Assembly: GCA_938049125.1 (NCBI GenBank)
Contig: CALICR010000130.1
Location: 1 to 22,431, forward strand
Length of the DNA stretch: 22,431 nt
Direction: 5' to 3'
From: an uncultured Clostridia bacterium
Lineage (GTDB): Bacteria > Bacillota > Clostridia > Oscillospirales > Oscillospiraceae
Under the pieces are notes generated by a model that was not told where the DNA came from, did no database searches, and worked only from the letters and a program-made list of their open reading frames with translations. Shown piece after piece: positions 1 through 7,300 of the stretch; positions within the stretch are counted from its first letter, which is position 1; each line of letters opens with the position of its first letter. The position numbers and the translations under genes were made by a program.

Positions 1-829
1 CGGGCAGCCCGGCAGCGGCCTTTTCGGCCCCGGCGGCCTGGGTGGCCAGGTCTTCGGCTTCGGTCTTGGCCTCGGCCAGCTCGGTTTGACGGCGGCGGGC
101 CTCCTCAGCGTCGAGGCGGCGGAGGACGGACTGGAGCTGCCGCTGGACAGCGGTCTGCTCCTCCTCCCGGGCGCGGAGCGTCACGACCTGCTGCTGGAGC
201 GTGCGGAGCTGCTCCTCTGCGTCCCGAAGGGCACTGCGCTCGCGCTCCAGCTCCGGGAGCACGCCGGTCTGGTTGTGGCGGCAGGCATTTTTCCAGTCGC
301 GCAGCCGTCGCTCGGTCTCGGAGTAGGACACGGTCTCCTCGCCGGTGGAGACCAGGGCGCTGAGACGGCGCTCCAGCGCGCCGTCCTGGGTCACGGCGAG
401 GCCGTTCTGGCGCAGAAAGGCGCTGCGGGAGAAGACGGCCTTCTCCACGCCCAGCAGCAGAAGGCCGCAGTTCGCCGCGGTCAGCTCCCGGACGGGCTGG
501 CCGCTCTCCGTCTCATAGGCGCGGAACTCGCCCAGGGGGGCGCGGCCCCGGCTCGTGCGCTCCAGGGTGATGCGGCGGCCCTGCCATTCGAGGTCCATGC
601 GGCCCTCCATGGCCGCGCCGCTCCAGGGCTTGTAGCGCGTCTTGTCCGGCACGGTGCCCTTGCTGGCGCGCTCCGCTGTGTCGATTCCATAGAACATGGC
701 CAGCAGGAAGGCGCACCAGGTGGACTTGCCGCCCTCGTTGGGCAGCTCCAGCACGTTGAGGCCGGGCCGGAGGCACAGCTCCGCCCGTTCCAGCCGCCCG
801 AAGGTGGCCTGCATCCGAAGAATTTTCAC
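1..829 (-). CDS. SbcC/YhaN-like AAA ATPase, N-terminal part (3' end outside window)
   Basis: About 276 codons of the N-terminal half of an SMC/Rad50-like ATPase; the gene runs off the left edge. It opens with the fold typical of these enzymes (MKILRMQATFGRLERAEL) and a Walker A-like stretch at about residues 30-38 (LPNEGGKST), followed by WCAFLLAMFYGID. The first Walker A glycine is a leucine, as I recall is common in the Clostridial YhaN-like branch. From about residue 180 the protein is rich in E, R, Q and A, fitting the start of the long coiled coil. The start is GTG; a GGGAGGG lies 7 nt upstream, and the GTG overlaps the SbcD stop (GTGA). The partner nuclease directly upstream implies an SbcCD-type complex that processes DNA ends. 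Exact subfamily (SbcC, YhaN or RecF-like) cannot be fixed without the C-terminal Walker B. Confidence 0.85.
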   Translation of the reverse strand, partial: MKILRMQATFGRLERAELCLRPGLNVLELPNEGGKSTWCAFLLAMFYGIDTAERASKGTVPDKTRYKPWSGAAMEGRMDLEWQGRRITLERTSRGRAPLGEFRAYETESGQPVRELTAANCGLLLLGVEKAVFSRSAFLRQNGLAVTQDGALERRLSALVSTGEETVSYSETERRLRDWKNACRHNQTGVLPELERERSALRDAEEQLRTLQQQVVTLRAREEEQTAVQRQLQSVLRRLDAEEARRRQTELAEAKTEAEDLATQAAGAEKAAAGLP

Positions 830-1908
830 GGCGCTTCCCTCCCCTCCATGGCGGCCAGGCCGAAGCGCGCGGCCATGGCCAGCTGTGCACGGACCGCCTC
901 GTCGGTCTCGCGGTCGTAGCGGGCTTTCAATGCCCGCAGGTAGAGGCCCTTCAGCGTGTCCTCCCCGGCGGAGGCCCAGAGGTCCACCGGCGGGCGGGTA
1001 TGGTCGCGGACCGTCAGGCCAAAGAACCGCGGCGCAAAGCGGCGGCAGAGCGCCCGGCAGTCCGGGGCCTCAGCCTCGCCCTCCAGGTAGATGCGGTAGA
1101 TATCCCGGGCGGCGTCCGGCGGGATGGCGGCCTCAATGGCCGCGGCGGCGTCGGCTCCCGCCTCCAGGTGCAGCACCTCGTAGCGGCGGCCCGGCAGCGG
1201 CTCGAAGCGGACGGAGACCGCGCCCCGGTCGGTGATCTCACCAAGGAAATAGCCCTTCCTGCCGGTCTCGTCGAAGCCGTGGCCCATGAGGCAGCCGGGC
1301 CAGCCGTAGACCGTGTCCCCGGCGCGCAGCGGTCCTCCGCACTGGTGATTGTGGCCCAGGGCCAGGTAGGCAAGGCCCGAGGCGGCGATCTGCGCCTCGG
1401 TGATGGGATTGTAATTTGAGTTCGCACGGACCTCGCCGTGGAGGACCATAAGATTGCACAGCTCCGGGTCCTGCACATGGAAGCCCTCCAGCAGCGGCGG
1501 GCAGTCCATGGACGTGAAGGCCGCGCCCCAGACGACGCAGCCCAGCTCCGGCAGCGCCACCGGTTCCGGCCGGTTCCGGGAGAAGATGTGAACGTTGTCC
1601 GGCCAGACGGTGGTCTCATAGGGGCTGCCGGGGATGTAGCGGTCATGGTTGCCTGGCGAGAGGAAGATCTGCGCGCGGCAGCGCCCGAAGGCCTCCGTCA
1701 GGGCCTCGACGGTCTCGGGCCAGGCCCCGTCACTGTCCAGCAGGTCTCCGGCGAGGAGCAGAAGATCGCAGTCCGCCGCGTTGCAGCGGTCCACGAGCTG
1801 AAAGACGGCCTCGCGCTGCTCCCGCCGCCGCTGGGCGGCGGTCTCTTGGCTCAGGGAGGAAAAGGGCGCGTCGAGGTGGAAGTCCGCGGCGTGCAGAAAT
1901 TTAATCAT
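826..1908 (-). CDS. SbcD-like DNA repair exonuclease (metallophosphoesterase)
   Basis: A 360-aa calcineurin-like phosphoesterase, the nuclease partner of the ATPase immediately downstream. The metal-binding motifs are in order: DFH at residues 9-11 (LHAADFHLD), GDLLD near 55, GNHD near 90, HGE near 160 and GHNH near 190. It also resembles B. subtilis YhaO. I chose the ATG at 1908 because AAAGGG sits about 10 nt upstream and the conserved strand MIKFLHAADFHLD starts there; a TTG six codons earlier lies on the ribosome-binding site itself. The ATG lies inside the end of ymdB (overlap of 8 nt), and its stop overlaps the ATPase start, so the three genes are probably translationally coupled. Expected role: Mn-dependent nuclease in double-strand end or hairpin processing. 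Confidence 0.88.
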   Translation of the reverse strand: MIKFLHAADFHLDAPFSSLSQETAAQRRREQREAVFQLVDRCNAADCDLLLLAGDLLDSDGAWPETVEALTEAFGRCRAQIFLSPGNHDRYIPGSPYETTVWPDNVHIFSRNRPEPVALPELGCVVWGAAFTSMDCPPLLEGFHVQDPELCNLMVLHGEVRANSNYNPITEAQIAASGLAYLALGHNHQCGGPLRAGDTVYGWPGCLMGHGFDETGRKGYFLGEITDRGAVSVRFEPLPGRRYEVLHLEAGADAAAAIEAAIPPDAARDIYRIYLEGEAEAPDCRALCRRFAPRFFGLTVRDHTRPPVDLWASAGEDTLKGLYLRALKARYDRETDEAVRAQLAMAARFGLAAMEGREAP

Positions 1909-2677
1909 GGAGAAACACCCTTTCAACGGCGACGGTCTTTCCGGAGGCGCCGTCCAGCGTGAAGACGGCGCCCTCCAGCTTGCAGGGGCCGGGGGCCTGC
2001 TCGTAGCGGGATGTGAGGTCCCCGCGGAAGGCGGCGATGGACTGCTTCGGGTTGACGCCGAGGACGGAGCGGCTGGGGCCGGTCATGCCCAGGTCCGTGA
2101 CGTAGCCCGTGCCGCCGGGCAGAATCTGGAGGTCCGCCGTTGGCACGTGGGTATGGGTGCCGTAGACGGCGGAGACGCGGCCGTCCAGCATATAGCCCAT
2201 GGCCAGCTTTTCCGAGGTGGCCTCGGCATGAATTTCGACGAGGATGCGCCGGGTGCCCAGCTGCTTCAGCAGCTTTTCCGCCAGCAGGAAGGGGTTGTCC
2301 GGCCCGAAGTCCATGCCGCAGCGGCCCAGCAGGTTGACGACGGCCAGTGGCCCGGCGGCGGTGTCGTAGACATGGAAGCCGATGCCTGGCAGCTGCGGGG
2401 CAACGTTGGCGGGGCGCAGCACGTAGACCGAATCCTCGAGGTAGGGAATGATCTCCCGCCGGTTCCAGATGTGGTTGCCGAGGGTGATGACGTCGGCCCC
2501 GGCGTCGAAGATGGCCTCGGCCTGGGCGGGCGTCATGCCGACCATGGAGGCGTTCTCGCCGTTGACGATGCAGAAGCCGATGTGCTTCTCGCGCTTGAGT
2601 GCGCGCAGTCGTTTTCCAAGGAAGGCGACGCCGGCCGGTCCGACCACGTCGCCCACCGTCAGGACCCGCAATTCCAT
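1901..2677 (-). CDS. ymdB: YmdB-family metallophosphoesterase (TIGR00282)
   Basis: 258 aa, close to the usual length of about 264. Binuclear-metal residues are present: D10 in GDVVG, E41-N42 (VNGEN), N68-H69 (LGNHIWN), then HAEATSEK and the GTHTHVPTAD motif. B. subtilis YmdB is a cyclic-nucleotide phosphodiesterase affecting biofilm/motility decisions and is encoded beside RNase Y, as here. The start is the ATG preceded by GGAGG 8 nt upstream; an upstream in-frame extension runs through the promoter and is not coding. It is first in an operon with the SbcD and SbcC-like genes. In vivo substrate here is inferred from the family only. Confidence 0.92.
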   Translation of the reverse strand: MELRVLTVGDVVGPAGVAFLGKRLRALKREKHIGFCIVNGENASMVGMTPAQAEAIFDAGADVITLGNHIWNRREIIPYLEDSVYVLRPANVAPQLPGIGFHVYDTAAGPLAVVNLLGRCGMDFGPDNPFLLAEKLLKQLGTRRILVEIHAEATSEKLAMGYMLDGRVSAVYGTHTHVPTADLQILPGGTGYVTDLGMTGPSRSVLGVNPKQSIAAFRGDLTSRYEQAPGPCKLEGAVFTLDGASGKTVAVERVFLHD

Positions 2678-2705
2678 CCCGGGTACCTCCTTTGGGTTTT
2701 TCTCC

Positions 2706-2734
2706 ATTATACCGGTTCCCGGACAAAAAAACAA
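2706..2734 (-). promoter_or_regulatory. putative sigma-A promoter of ymdB
   Basis: Reading the minus strand, a perfect TATAAT lies at 2711-2706, 28 nt before the ymdB start codon. The hexamer 17 nt upstream is TTGTTT (three of six consensus matches) and lies in the T-tract of the rny terminator. This gives a short leader containing the GGAGG ribosome-binding site. Confidence 0.6.
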
Positions 2735-2765
2735 CCGCCGGGCGGCGCAAAAGGCGCGCCCGGCG
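2725..2765 (-). terminator. intrinsic terminator downstream of rny (second hairpin)
   Basis: A perfect 9-bp inverted repeat (CGCCGGGCG at 2736-2744 with CGCCCGGCG at 2757-2765). On the minus strand it is followed by GTTG and seven T residues. The T-tract overlaps the -35 region of the ymdB promoter. Confidence 0.75.
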
Positions 2766-2770
2766 AGGAA

Positions 2771-2798
2771 AAGCCGCCGGCCTTTCGACCGGCGGCTT
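2771..2798 (-). terminator. intrinsic terminator immediately after rny (first hairpin)
   Basis: A perfect 10-bp inverted repeat (AAGCCGCCGG at 2771-2780 with CCGGCGGCTT at 2789-2798, 8-nt loop) that ends about 13 nt after the rny stop. On the minus strand it is followed by only four T residues counting those in the stem, so it may be a weak terminator or a 3'-end stabilising hairpin backed up by the second one. Confidence 0.65.
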
Positions 2799-2810
2799 AA
2801 GGGCAAAAAT

Positions 2811-4361
2811 TTACTTGGCGTATTCGACGGCCTTGGTCTCGCGGATGACGTTGACCTTGATCTGGCCGGGGTATTCGAGCTCGGCCTCGATCTTCTTGGC
2901 CAGGTCCCGGGCCATGAGGATCATGTTGTCCTCGGAGACGTCCTCGGGCTTGACCATGACACGAACCTCGCGGCCCGCCTGGATGGCGTAAGCCTTCTCG
3001 ACGCCGGGGTAGGAACCGGTCAGCTCCTCCAGCTTCTCGAGCCGGCGGATATAGTTCTCCACATTCTCGCGGCGCGCGCCGGGGCGGGCGGCGGAGATGG
3101 CGTCGGCGGCCTGGACGAGGCAGGCGATGATGCTCTTGCACTCGACGTCGCCGTGATGGGCCTCAATGGCGTTGATGATGATGGGATTTTCCTTGTACTT
3201 CCGCGCCAGCTCTGCGCCGAGCTGGATGTGGGAGCCCTCCATCTCGTGGTCCACGGACTTGCCGAGGTCATGCAGCAGACCGGCGCGCTTGGCCATCTGG
3301 ACATCGACGCCCAGCTCGCTGGCCAGCAGACCGGCGATGTGCGCCACCTCAATGGAGTGGTTCAGGACGTTCTGGCCGTAGGACGTGCGGTACTTCTGGC
3401 GGCCCAGCAGCTTCACAAGCTCCGGATGGAGGTTGTGGATGCCGGTCTCGAAGACGGCGCGCTCGCCCTCCTGCTTGATGGTGTGCTCCACCTCGCGGCG
3501 GGCCTTCTCCACCATGTCCTCGATGCGGGTCGGATGGATGCGGCCGTCGGCGATGAGCTTCTCCAGGGCCAGCCGGGCGATCTCACGCCGCACAGGGTCG
3601 AAGGAGGACACGGTGATGGCCTCCGGGGTATCGTCAATGATGAGGTCCACGCCGGTGATGGTCTCGAGCGTGCGGATGTTCCGGCCCTCGCGGCCGATGA
3701 TGCGGCCCTTCATTTCGTCGTTGGGCAGCGAGACGACGGAGACCGTGGCTTCCGCCGCATGGTCGGCGGCGCAGCGCTGGATGGCGATGGTGATGATCTC
3801 GCGGGCGCGCTGATCGGCCTCCTCCTTCATCTGCGCCTCGATCTCCTTGATCTTCATGGCGGTCTCGTGGCGGACGTCGGCCTCCACGTTGTCGAGCAGG
3901 TACTTCTTGGCCTCGTCCTGCGTCAGGCCGGAGATCTTCTCCAGCATTTCCAGCTGGCCGCGCTTGATCTGGGCGACCTCTTCCTGCTGGGCAGCGATCT
4001 GCTGCATCCGCTTGGTCAGCTCGTCCTCTTTCTTTTCGTGGGCGTCCAGCTTTTTGTCCAGGGACTCCTCCTTCTGCTGAAGGCGGCGCTCCTGGCGCTG
4101 GAGGTCGGCGCGGCGGTCCTTGACCTCCCGTTCGTATTCTGTGCGAGATTTATGGATTTCTTCCTTGGCTTCCAGCAGCATTTCGCGCTTTTTGGCTTCG
4201 CTGCTCTTGATCGCGTCGTTCAGGATGCGGGTCGCTTCTGTTTCTGCGCTGCCGATTTCCCGTTCGGCGTTGCGCTTGCGGTATGCGATACCGAGTAAAA
4301 AGAAGATAACGGCACCAAGAATAAAACCTGCAAGGGGCAGGATGATATACAAAGGATCCAT
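2811..4361 (-). CDS. rny: ribonuclease Y
   Basis: 516 aa, the usual RNase Y size. It is the membrane-anchored endoribonuclease that starts mRNA decay in many Firmicutes. Visible domains: an N-terminal membrane helix (about 3-24), a charged E/K/R-rich coiled coil (about 30-200), a KH domain (about 205-270) with GRIIGREGRNIR, and an HD domain (about 330-425) with HSIEVAHIAGLL and LLHDLGKSVDHE. It ends with a conserved tail (PGQIKVNVIRE). The start is the ATG of MDPLYIILPLAG because it begins the anchor; GGAGG lies 14 nt upstream, a slightly long spacing. Further upstream codons lie in the leader. It is transcribed alone from a strong promoter and followed by two hairpins. Confidence 0.97.
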   Translation of the reverse strand: MDPLYIILPLAGFILGAVIFFLLGIAYRKRNAEREIGSAETEATRILNDAIKSSEAKKREMLLEAKEEIHKSRTEYEREVKDRRADLQRQERRLQQKEESLDKKLDAHEKKEDELTKRMQQIAAQQEEVAQIKRGQLEMLEKISGLTQDEAKKYLLDNVEADVRHETAMKIKEIEAQMKEEADQRAREIITIAIQRCAADHAAEATVSVVSLPNDEMKGRIIGREGRNIRTLETITGVDLIIDDTPEAITVSSFDPVRREIARLALEKLIADGRIHPTRIEDMVEKARREVEHTIKQEGERAVFETGIHNLHPELVKLLGRQKYRTSYGQNVLNHSIEVAHIAGLLASELGVDVQMAKRAGLLHDLGKSVDHEMEGSHIQLGAELARKYKENPIIINAIEAHHGDVECKSIIACLVQAADAISAARPGARRENVENYIRRLEKLEELTGSYPGVEKAYAIQAGREVRVMVKPEDVSEDNMILMARDLAKKIEAELEYPGQIKVNVIRETKAVEYAK

Positions 4362-4469
4362 AATGACTCGACACACCTCCTTTTCTTGATTTTGGGTATG
4401 CCTGAGAAAAAGCAACAGATGCGCGGGCCTCCCCGAAAAGCCTGCGCTCTGCAAACTAATCCAACATCT

Positions 4470-4498
4470 ATTTTACTCAATCCGCCCCGCCCTGTCAA
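4470..4498 (-). promoter_or_regulatory. sigma-A promoter of rny
   Basis: On the minus strand TTGACA (4498-4493), a 17-nt spacer and TAAAAT (4475-4470): five to six of six matches in each box at ideal spacing. The predicted start gives a leader of about 100 nt before the rny ATG. Confidence 0.85.
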
Positions 4499-4560
4499 GC
4501 GGGTTTTCACAGGAAACTGTGCCCTGCATCCTGGAGGGTTTGTGCAAAATCCAAGAAAGC

Positions 4561-4594
4561 GGCGGCTGGGCACGAAATTCCGCGCCCAGCCGCC
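4561..4594. other. GC-rich hairpin between divergent rny and tRNA promoters
   Basis: An 11-bp perfect inverted repeat, GGCGGCTGGGC at 4561-4571 with GCCCAGCCGCC at 4584-4594. Neither side has a clear T-tract (minus side reads GCTTTCTTGGATTTT). It lies upstream of both promoters, so it would not end either transcript. It may block antisense read-through or be a relic of a lost gene's terminator. Confidence 0.4.
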
Positions 4595-4613
4595 CCAAAC
4601 TTCCCTGCCCTGT

Positions 4614-4642
4614 TTGACAGCGGCGGCGTTTCGTGGTACACT
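4614..4642 (+). promoter_or_regulatory. sigma-A promoter of tRNA-Leu
   Basis: TTGACA (4614-4619), a 17-nt spacer and TACACT (4637-4642), ending 12 nt before the tRNA 5' end. The strong boxes fit a stable-RNA gene. Confidence 0.85.
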
Positions 4643-4654
4643 AATTCCACCAAT

Positions 4655-4738
4655 GCGGGTATGATGGAACTGGCAGACATGCGAGATTTAGGTTCTCGTG
4701 CTTCTGGCGTGCAGGTTCGAGCCCTGTTACCCGCACCA
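4655..4738 (+). tRNA. tRNA-Leu (anticodon UAG), CCA encoded
   Basis: An 84-nt cloverleaf. The acceptor stem GCGGGTA (4655-4661) pairs perfectly with TACCCGC (4728-4734), followed by discriminator A and encoded CCA (4736-4738). The anticodon stem CGAGA/TCTCG encloses the loop TTTAGGT, giving anticodon TAG (4689-4691) with G37. The T arm is 4711-4727 with loop TTCGAGC. The extra variable arm (about 4699-4710) fits the class II tRNA-Leu type. It decodes CUA and probably other CUN codons. Confidence 0.96.
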
Positions 4739-4740
4739 AG

Positions 4741-4776
4741 CTCCCCGGTTGCCCTTTTGGGCAGGCGGGGAGTTTG
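4741..4776 (+). terminator. intrinsic terminator of tRNA-Leu
   Basis: CTCCCCG (4741-4747) pairs with CGGGGAG (4766-4772), with an inner GCCC-TTTT-GGGC hairpin, and is followed by TTTGCTTC. It starts two bases after the CCA end. Confidence 0.75.
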
Positions 4777-4803
4777 CTTCTCAAAATCACGGCGGATCTT
4801 CGG

Positions 4804-4832
4804 TTGTGCGGCGCTTTTTCGGATGCTATAAT
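4804..4832 (+). promoter_or_regulatory. putative promoter of the 171-aa protein gene
   Basis: A perfect TATAAT at 4827-4832 with TTGTGC (4804-4809) 17 nt upstream. It lies 30 nt before the start codon. Confidence 0.6.
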
Positions 4833-4861
4833 GGAAGCTGGAAAAAATTGGGAGGGGTCTT

Positions 4862-5377
4862 ATGCTGTATCACGGTTCCTGCATTCCCGGGCTGCGCATG
4901 ATCAGGGCGAATTCAAAATCCCATTCGACCGGAAAACCGGTCGCCTATTTCAGCGAGGACCGATGCTATGCGCTGGTCTGCTGCCGGACCAGGGGCGAGA
5001 ATTTCGTCACAATGGGTGTCGGGGCGGACGGCAGGCAGCACTATCTGGAACGCTTTCCCGATCAGTTGGAGACCCTCTACAAGGGCCGGCAGGGTTACAT
5101 TTATGTTCTGGATTCGGCGGACGGCATGACCCGCGGGAAGGGGCACTCCTGGGAGAGCGAGCGGGATGTTCCCATATCGCAGTGTGAGCACATTGCCGAC
5201 GTGTACAGCGAAATTCTGCGGGAAGAGGCGCAGGGCGATCTGGTCATCCACAGATATGCGGAGCTGGACCCGGCGAAGCAGAAGGAGACCGCAAATTATA
5301 TCCGGGACCATCTTACGGACGAGGGGGAGGAAATGGCAGAATTCTACCGCCTTCATTTTTCGTCCCTGTGGGATTGA
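4862..5377 (+). CDS. uncharacterised 171-aa protein with ART-like N-terminus
   Basis: I do not recognise a named family. A strong GGGAGGGG ribosome-binding site lies 4-5 nt before the ATG, with its own promoter and terminator, so it is a real single-gene unit. No signal peptide or membrane segment. The N-terminus LYHGS (2-6), then PGL..I at 9-14, VAYFSEDRCYAL (27-38) and YLERFPDQLE (61-70) resembles the first strand, Y-motif and later acidic residue of ADP-ribosyltransferase/Tpt1-like folds, in which a His (here H4), Tyr (Y29) and Glu/Gln act in NAD binding. The middle has an aromatic strand (GYIYVLD). The C-terminus is helical and acidic. I recall similar unnamed proteins in gut Clostridia. 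The enzyme activity is an inference; loss of catalysis is possible. Confidence 0.8.
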   Translation: MLYHGSCIPGLRMIRANSKSHSTGKPVAYFSEDRCYALVCCRTRGENFVTMGVGADGRQHYLERFPDQLETLYKGRQGYIYVLDSADGMTRGKGHSWESERDVPISQCEHIADVYSEILREEAQGDLVIHRYAELDPAKQKETANYIRDHLTDEGEEMAEFYRLHFSSLWD

Positions 5378-5408
5378 CGGGGATGGATCGCTTCCCCGCA
5401 CCGAGACC

Positions 5409-5441
5409 CGGCAGGTATCCGGAGATGCCTGCCGTTTTTTT
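5409..5441 (+). terminator. intrinsic terminator of the 171-aa protein gene
   Basis: CGGCAGGTAT (5409-5418) pairs with ATGCCTGCCG (5425-5434), including one G-U pair, with a 6-nt loop and seven T residues at 5435-5441. Starts about 30 nt after the stop codon. Confidence 0.9.
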
Positions 5442-5449
5442 GCCGGTTT

Positions 5450-5465
5450 TGTTGGAAATACAACA
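5450..5465. promoter_or_regulatory. inverted repeat upstream of hcp, candidate regulator site
   Basis: TGTTG-GAAATA-CAACA, a perfect 5-bp inverted repeat with a 6-nt spacer. Its centre is 41.5 nt upstream of a start site placed 7 nt after the hcp -10 box. That is the position of class II CRP/FNR-family activators such as HcpR. A Rex-type repressor, whose boxes also begin TTGT, is another option. Confidence 0.4.
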
Positions 5466-5492
5466 GACTTATGCCGCCGGCCCTGGTATGAT
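5464..5492 (+). promoter_or_regulatory. putative promoter of hcp
   Basis: TATGAT at 5487-5492 (five of six). At 17-nt spacing the -35 hexamer is CAGACT, a poor match, which suits an activator-dependent promoter. The leader to the hcp ATG is about 87 nt. Confidence 0.45.
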
Positions 5493-5585
5493 CGGGGCGT
5501 CAGAGTGAAGAAAGCCCGCCGGATCGGAATCAAATCTTTGCAGGTGGGGAAAACTGGACCGAACGGAAGGAAAGCGAGGACCAAA

Positions 5586-7181
5586 ATGGAGCACAAGATG
5601 TTTTGTTTTCAGTGCGAGCAGACGGCGGGCTGCACTGGATGTACCGGCAAGGCGGGCGTCTGCGGCAAGACCGCCGGTGCGGCGAAGGATCAGGATGAGC
5701 TGACCGGAGCGCTGATCGGGCTGGCCCGGGCGGCGGACACGGCCTCCGGGGTCAACGAGACCACCTGGCGGCTGATGATCGACGGCCTGTTCACCACGGT
5801 CACGAACGTGAACTTCAACGAGGCGACCATCCGGGAGATGACGGAGCGGGTGCGTGCGGAAAAGGCGCGGCTCGTGCCGGACTGCGCGGTCTGCACTGCT
5901 GGGTGCGGCCGGACCGGGGACTACGACATGGAGCAGCTCTGGAACGCCCAGGAGGACGTCCGCAGCCTCAAGTCCCTCATCCTCTTCGGCGTACGCGGCA
6001 TGGCGGCCTATGCGCACCACGCCATGATCCTGGGCTATACGGACGAGGACGTGAACCGCTTCTTCGCCAAGGCGCTCTTCGCCGTGGGAGAGGATTGGGG
6101 CATGGACGAGCTGCTGCCCATTGTGCTGGAGGTCGGCGAGAAGAACCTCAAGTGTATGGCACTCCTCGACCGGGCGAATACGGAGACCTACGGCACGCCC
6201 GTGCCCGTCACCGTGCCGCTGACCGTGGAGAAGGGGCCGTTCATCGTCATCTCGGGCCATGATCTCCACGACCTCAAGCTGCTGCTGGAGCAGACCAAGG
6301 GCAAGGGCATCAACATCTATACCCACAGTGAGATGCTCCCCGCCCACGGCTATCCGGAGCTGAAAAAATATGCCCACCTCAAGGGCAACTTCGGCACGGC
6401 GTGGCAGAGCCAGCAGAAGGAGTTCGCGGACATCCCCGCGCCGGTGCTCTTCACCACCAACTGCCTGATGCCGCCCCGGGCCAGCTATGCGGACCGCGTG
6501 TTCACCACGGCGGTGGTGTCCTACCCCGGGATGACGCACATCGGCGCGGATAAGGACTTTACCCCCGTCATCGAGAAGGCGCTGACGCTGGGCGGATACC
6601 CCGAGGACCGGGCCTTTACCGGCATCAACGGCGGCAGCACGGTCACGACCGGCTTTGCCCGCGGCGCGGTGCTCGGCGCAGCGGACAAGATCGTCGAGGC
6701 CGTGAAGGCGGGGGCCATCCGGCACTTCTTCCTGGTCGGCGGCTGCGACGGCGCACGCCCGGGCCGCAATTATTACACGGAGTTCGTGAAGAAGACGCCG
6801 AAGGACACCGTGGTGCTGACCCTGGCCTGCGGCAAATACCGCTTCAACGACCTGGATCTCGGCACCGTTGGCGGCCTGCCCCGGCTCCTGGACGTGGGCC
6901 AGTGCAACGACGCCTACAGCGCCATCCGGATTGCCCTCGCGCTGGCGGACGCCTTCGGCTGCGGCGTGAATGAGCTGCCGCTGTCCATGGTGCTCTCCTG
7001 GTACGAGCAGAAGGCCGTGTGTATCCTGCTGACGCTGCTGTATCTGGGCATCAAAAACATCCGCCTCGGCCCCACGCTGCCCGCCTTCGTTTCGCCGAGC
7101 GTGCTGAACTACCTCGTGGAGCACTTCGGCCTTGCGCCCATCACCACGCCGGAGGAGGACCTAAAGCAGCTCCTGGGCTGA
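5586..7181 (+). CDS. hcp: hydroxylamine reductase (hybrid-cluster protein)
   Basis: 531 aa. The protein carries an N-terminal iron-sulfur cluster and the hybrid Fe-S-O cluster; it reduces hydroxylamine in vitro, and Hcp proteins are linked to NO and nitrosative stress. The N-terminal cluster cysteines are C7, C10, C19 and C26 (MFCFQCEQT then GCT and VCGK), with an additional C16. Hybrid-cluster motifs follow in order: the His region AYAHHAM, ETYGTP, TTNCLMPP, GGCDGARPGR, LACGKYRFN and GQCNDAYS. The start is the ATG of MEHKMFCFQ, with GAGG 7 nt upstream; the frame is open further upstream but that region holds the terminator and promoter of the preceding unit. No hcr reductase gene is adjacent, as is common in strict anaerobes. 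Monocistronic between two terminators. Confidence 0.96.
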   Translation: MEHKMFCFQCEQTAGCTGCTGKAGVCGKTAGAAKDQDELTGALIGLARAADTASGVNETTWRLMIDGLFTTVTNVNFNEATIREMTERVRAEKARLVPDCAVCTAGCGRTGDYDMEQLWNAQEDVRSLKSLILFGVRGMAAYAHHAMILGYTDEDVNRFFAKALFAVGEDWGMDELLPIVLEVGEKNLKCMALLDRANTETYGTPVPVTVPLTVEKGPFIVISGHDLHDLKLLLEQTKGKGINIYTHSEMLPAHGYPELKKYAHLKGNFGTAWQSQQKEFADIPAPVLFTTNCLMPPRASYADRVFTTAVVSYPGMTHIGADKDFTPVIEKALTLGGYPEDRAFTGINGGSTVTTGFARGAVLGAADKIVEAVKAGAIRHFFLVGGCDGARPGRNYYTEFVKKTPKDTVVLTLACGKYRFNDLDLGTVGGLPRLLDVGQCNDAYSAIRIALALADAFGCGVNELPLSMVLSWYEQKAVCILLTLLYLGIKNIRLGPTLPAFVSPSVLNYLVEHFGLAPITTPEEDLKQLLG

Positions 7182-7195
7182 CCTTTATAAAGAAG

Positions 7196-7235
7196 AATAC
7201 GCCTTACCGCCCATCCCGGCGGTGAGGCGTATTTT
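7196..7235. terminator. bidirectional terminator after hcp
   Basis: A 16-bp inverted repeat: AATACGCCTTACCGCC (7196-7211) with GGCGGTGAGGCGTATT (7218-7233), containing one G-T pair and a 6-nt loop. It ends in TTTT on the plus strand and has an A-rich left flank, so it can also stop transcripts arriving from the minus-strand side. Confidence 0.85.
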
Positions 7236-7300
7236 CTACGGCTGGACCGCCGGGACCCTGACAGGGCCAGGCGGGACACAAAAGCTGTCGGCAGCTGCGC

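Noticed and set aside
1..829. Walker A defect in the SbcC-like ATPase (Leu in place of the first Gly)
   Set aside because: GKST and the preceding PNE are intact, and as I recall related Clostridial ATPases commonly vary at this position, so loss of function is not supported.
2448..4298. Plus-strand open frame of 616 codons opposite rny
   Set aside because: Mirrors the rny coding strand, spans the rny terminators and begins within ymdB; no supporting signal.
4362..4462. Regulatory RNA element in the rny leader
   Set aside because: A mismatched stem of about 8 bp (near 4421-4448) is present, but it does not touch the ribosome-binding site and shows no known riboswitch pattern.
5166..5585. N-terminal extension of Hcp by 140 residues
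   Set aside because: The frame is open, but it runs through the previous gene's end, its terminator and the hcp promoter; homology and a ribosome-binding site start at 5586.
5469..7124. Antisense open frame of about 550 codons opposite hcp
   Set aside because: hcp on the plus strand has all cluster ligands; the antisense frame is a compositional shadow.
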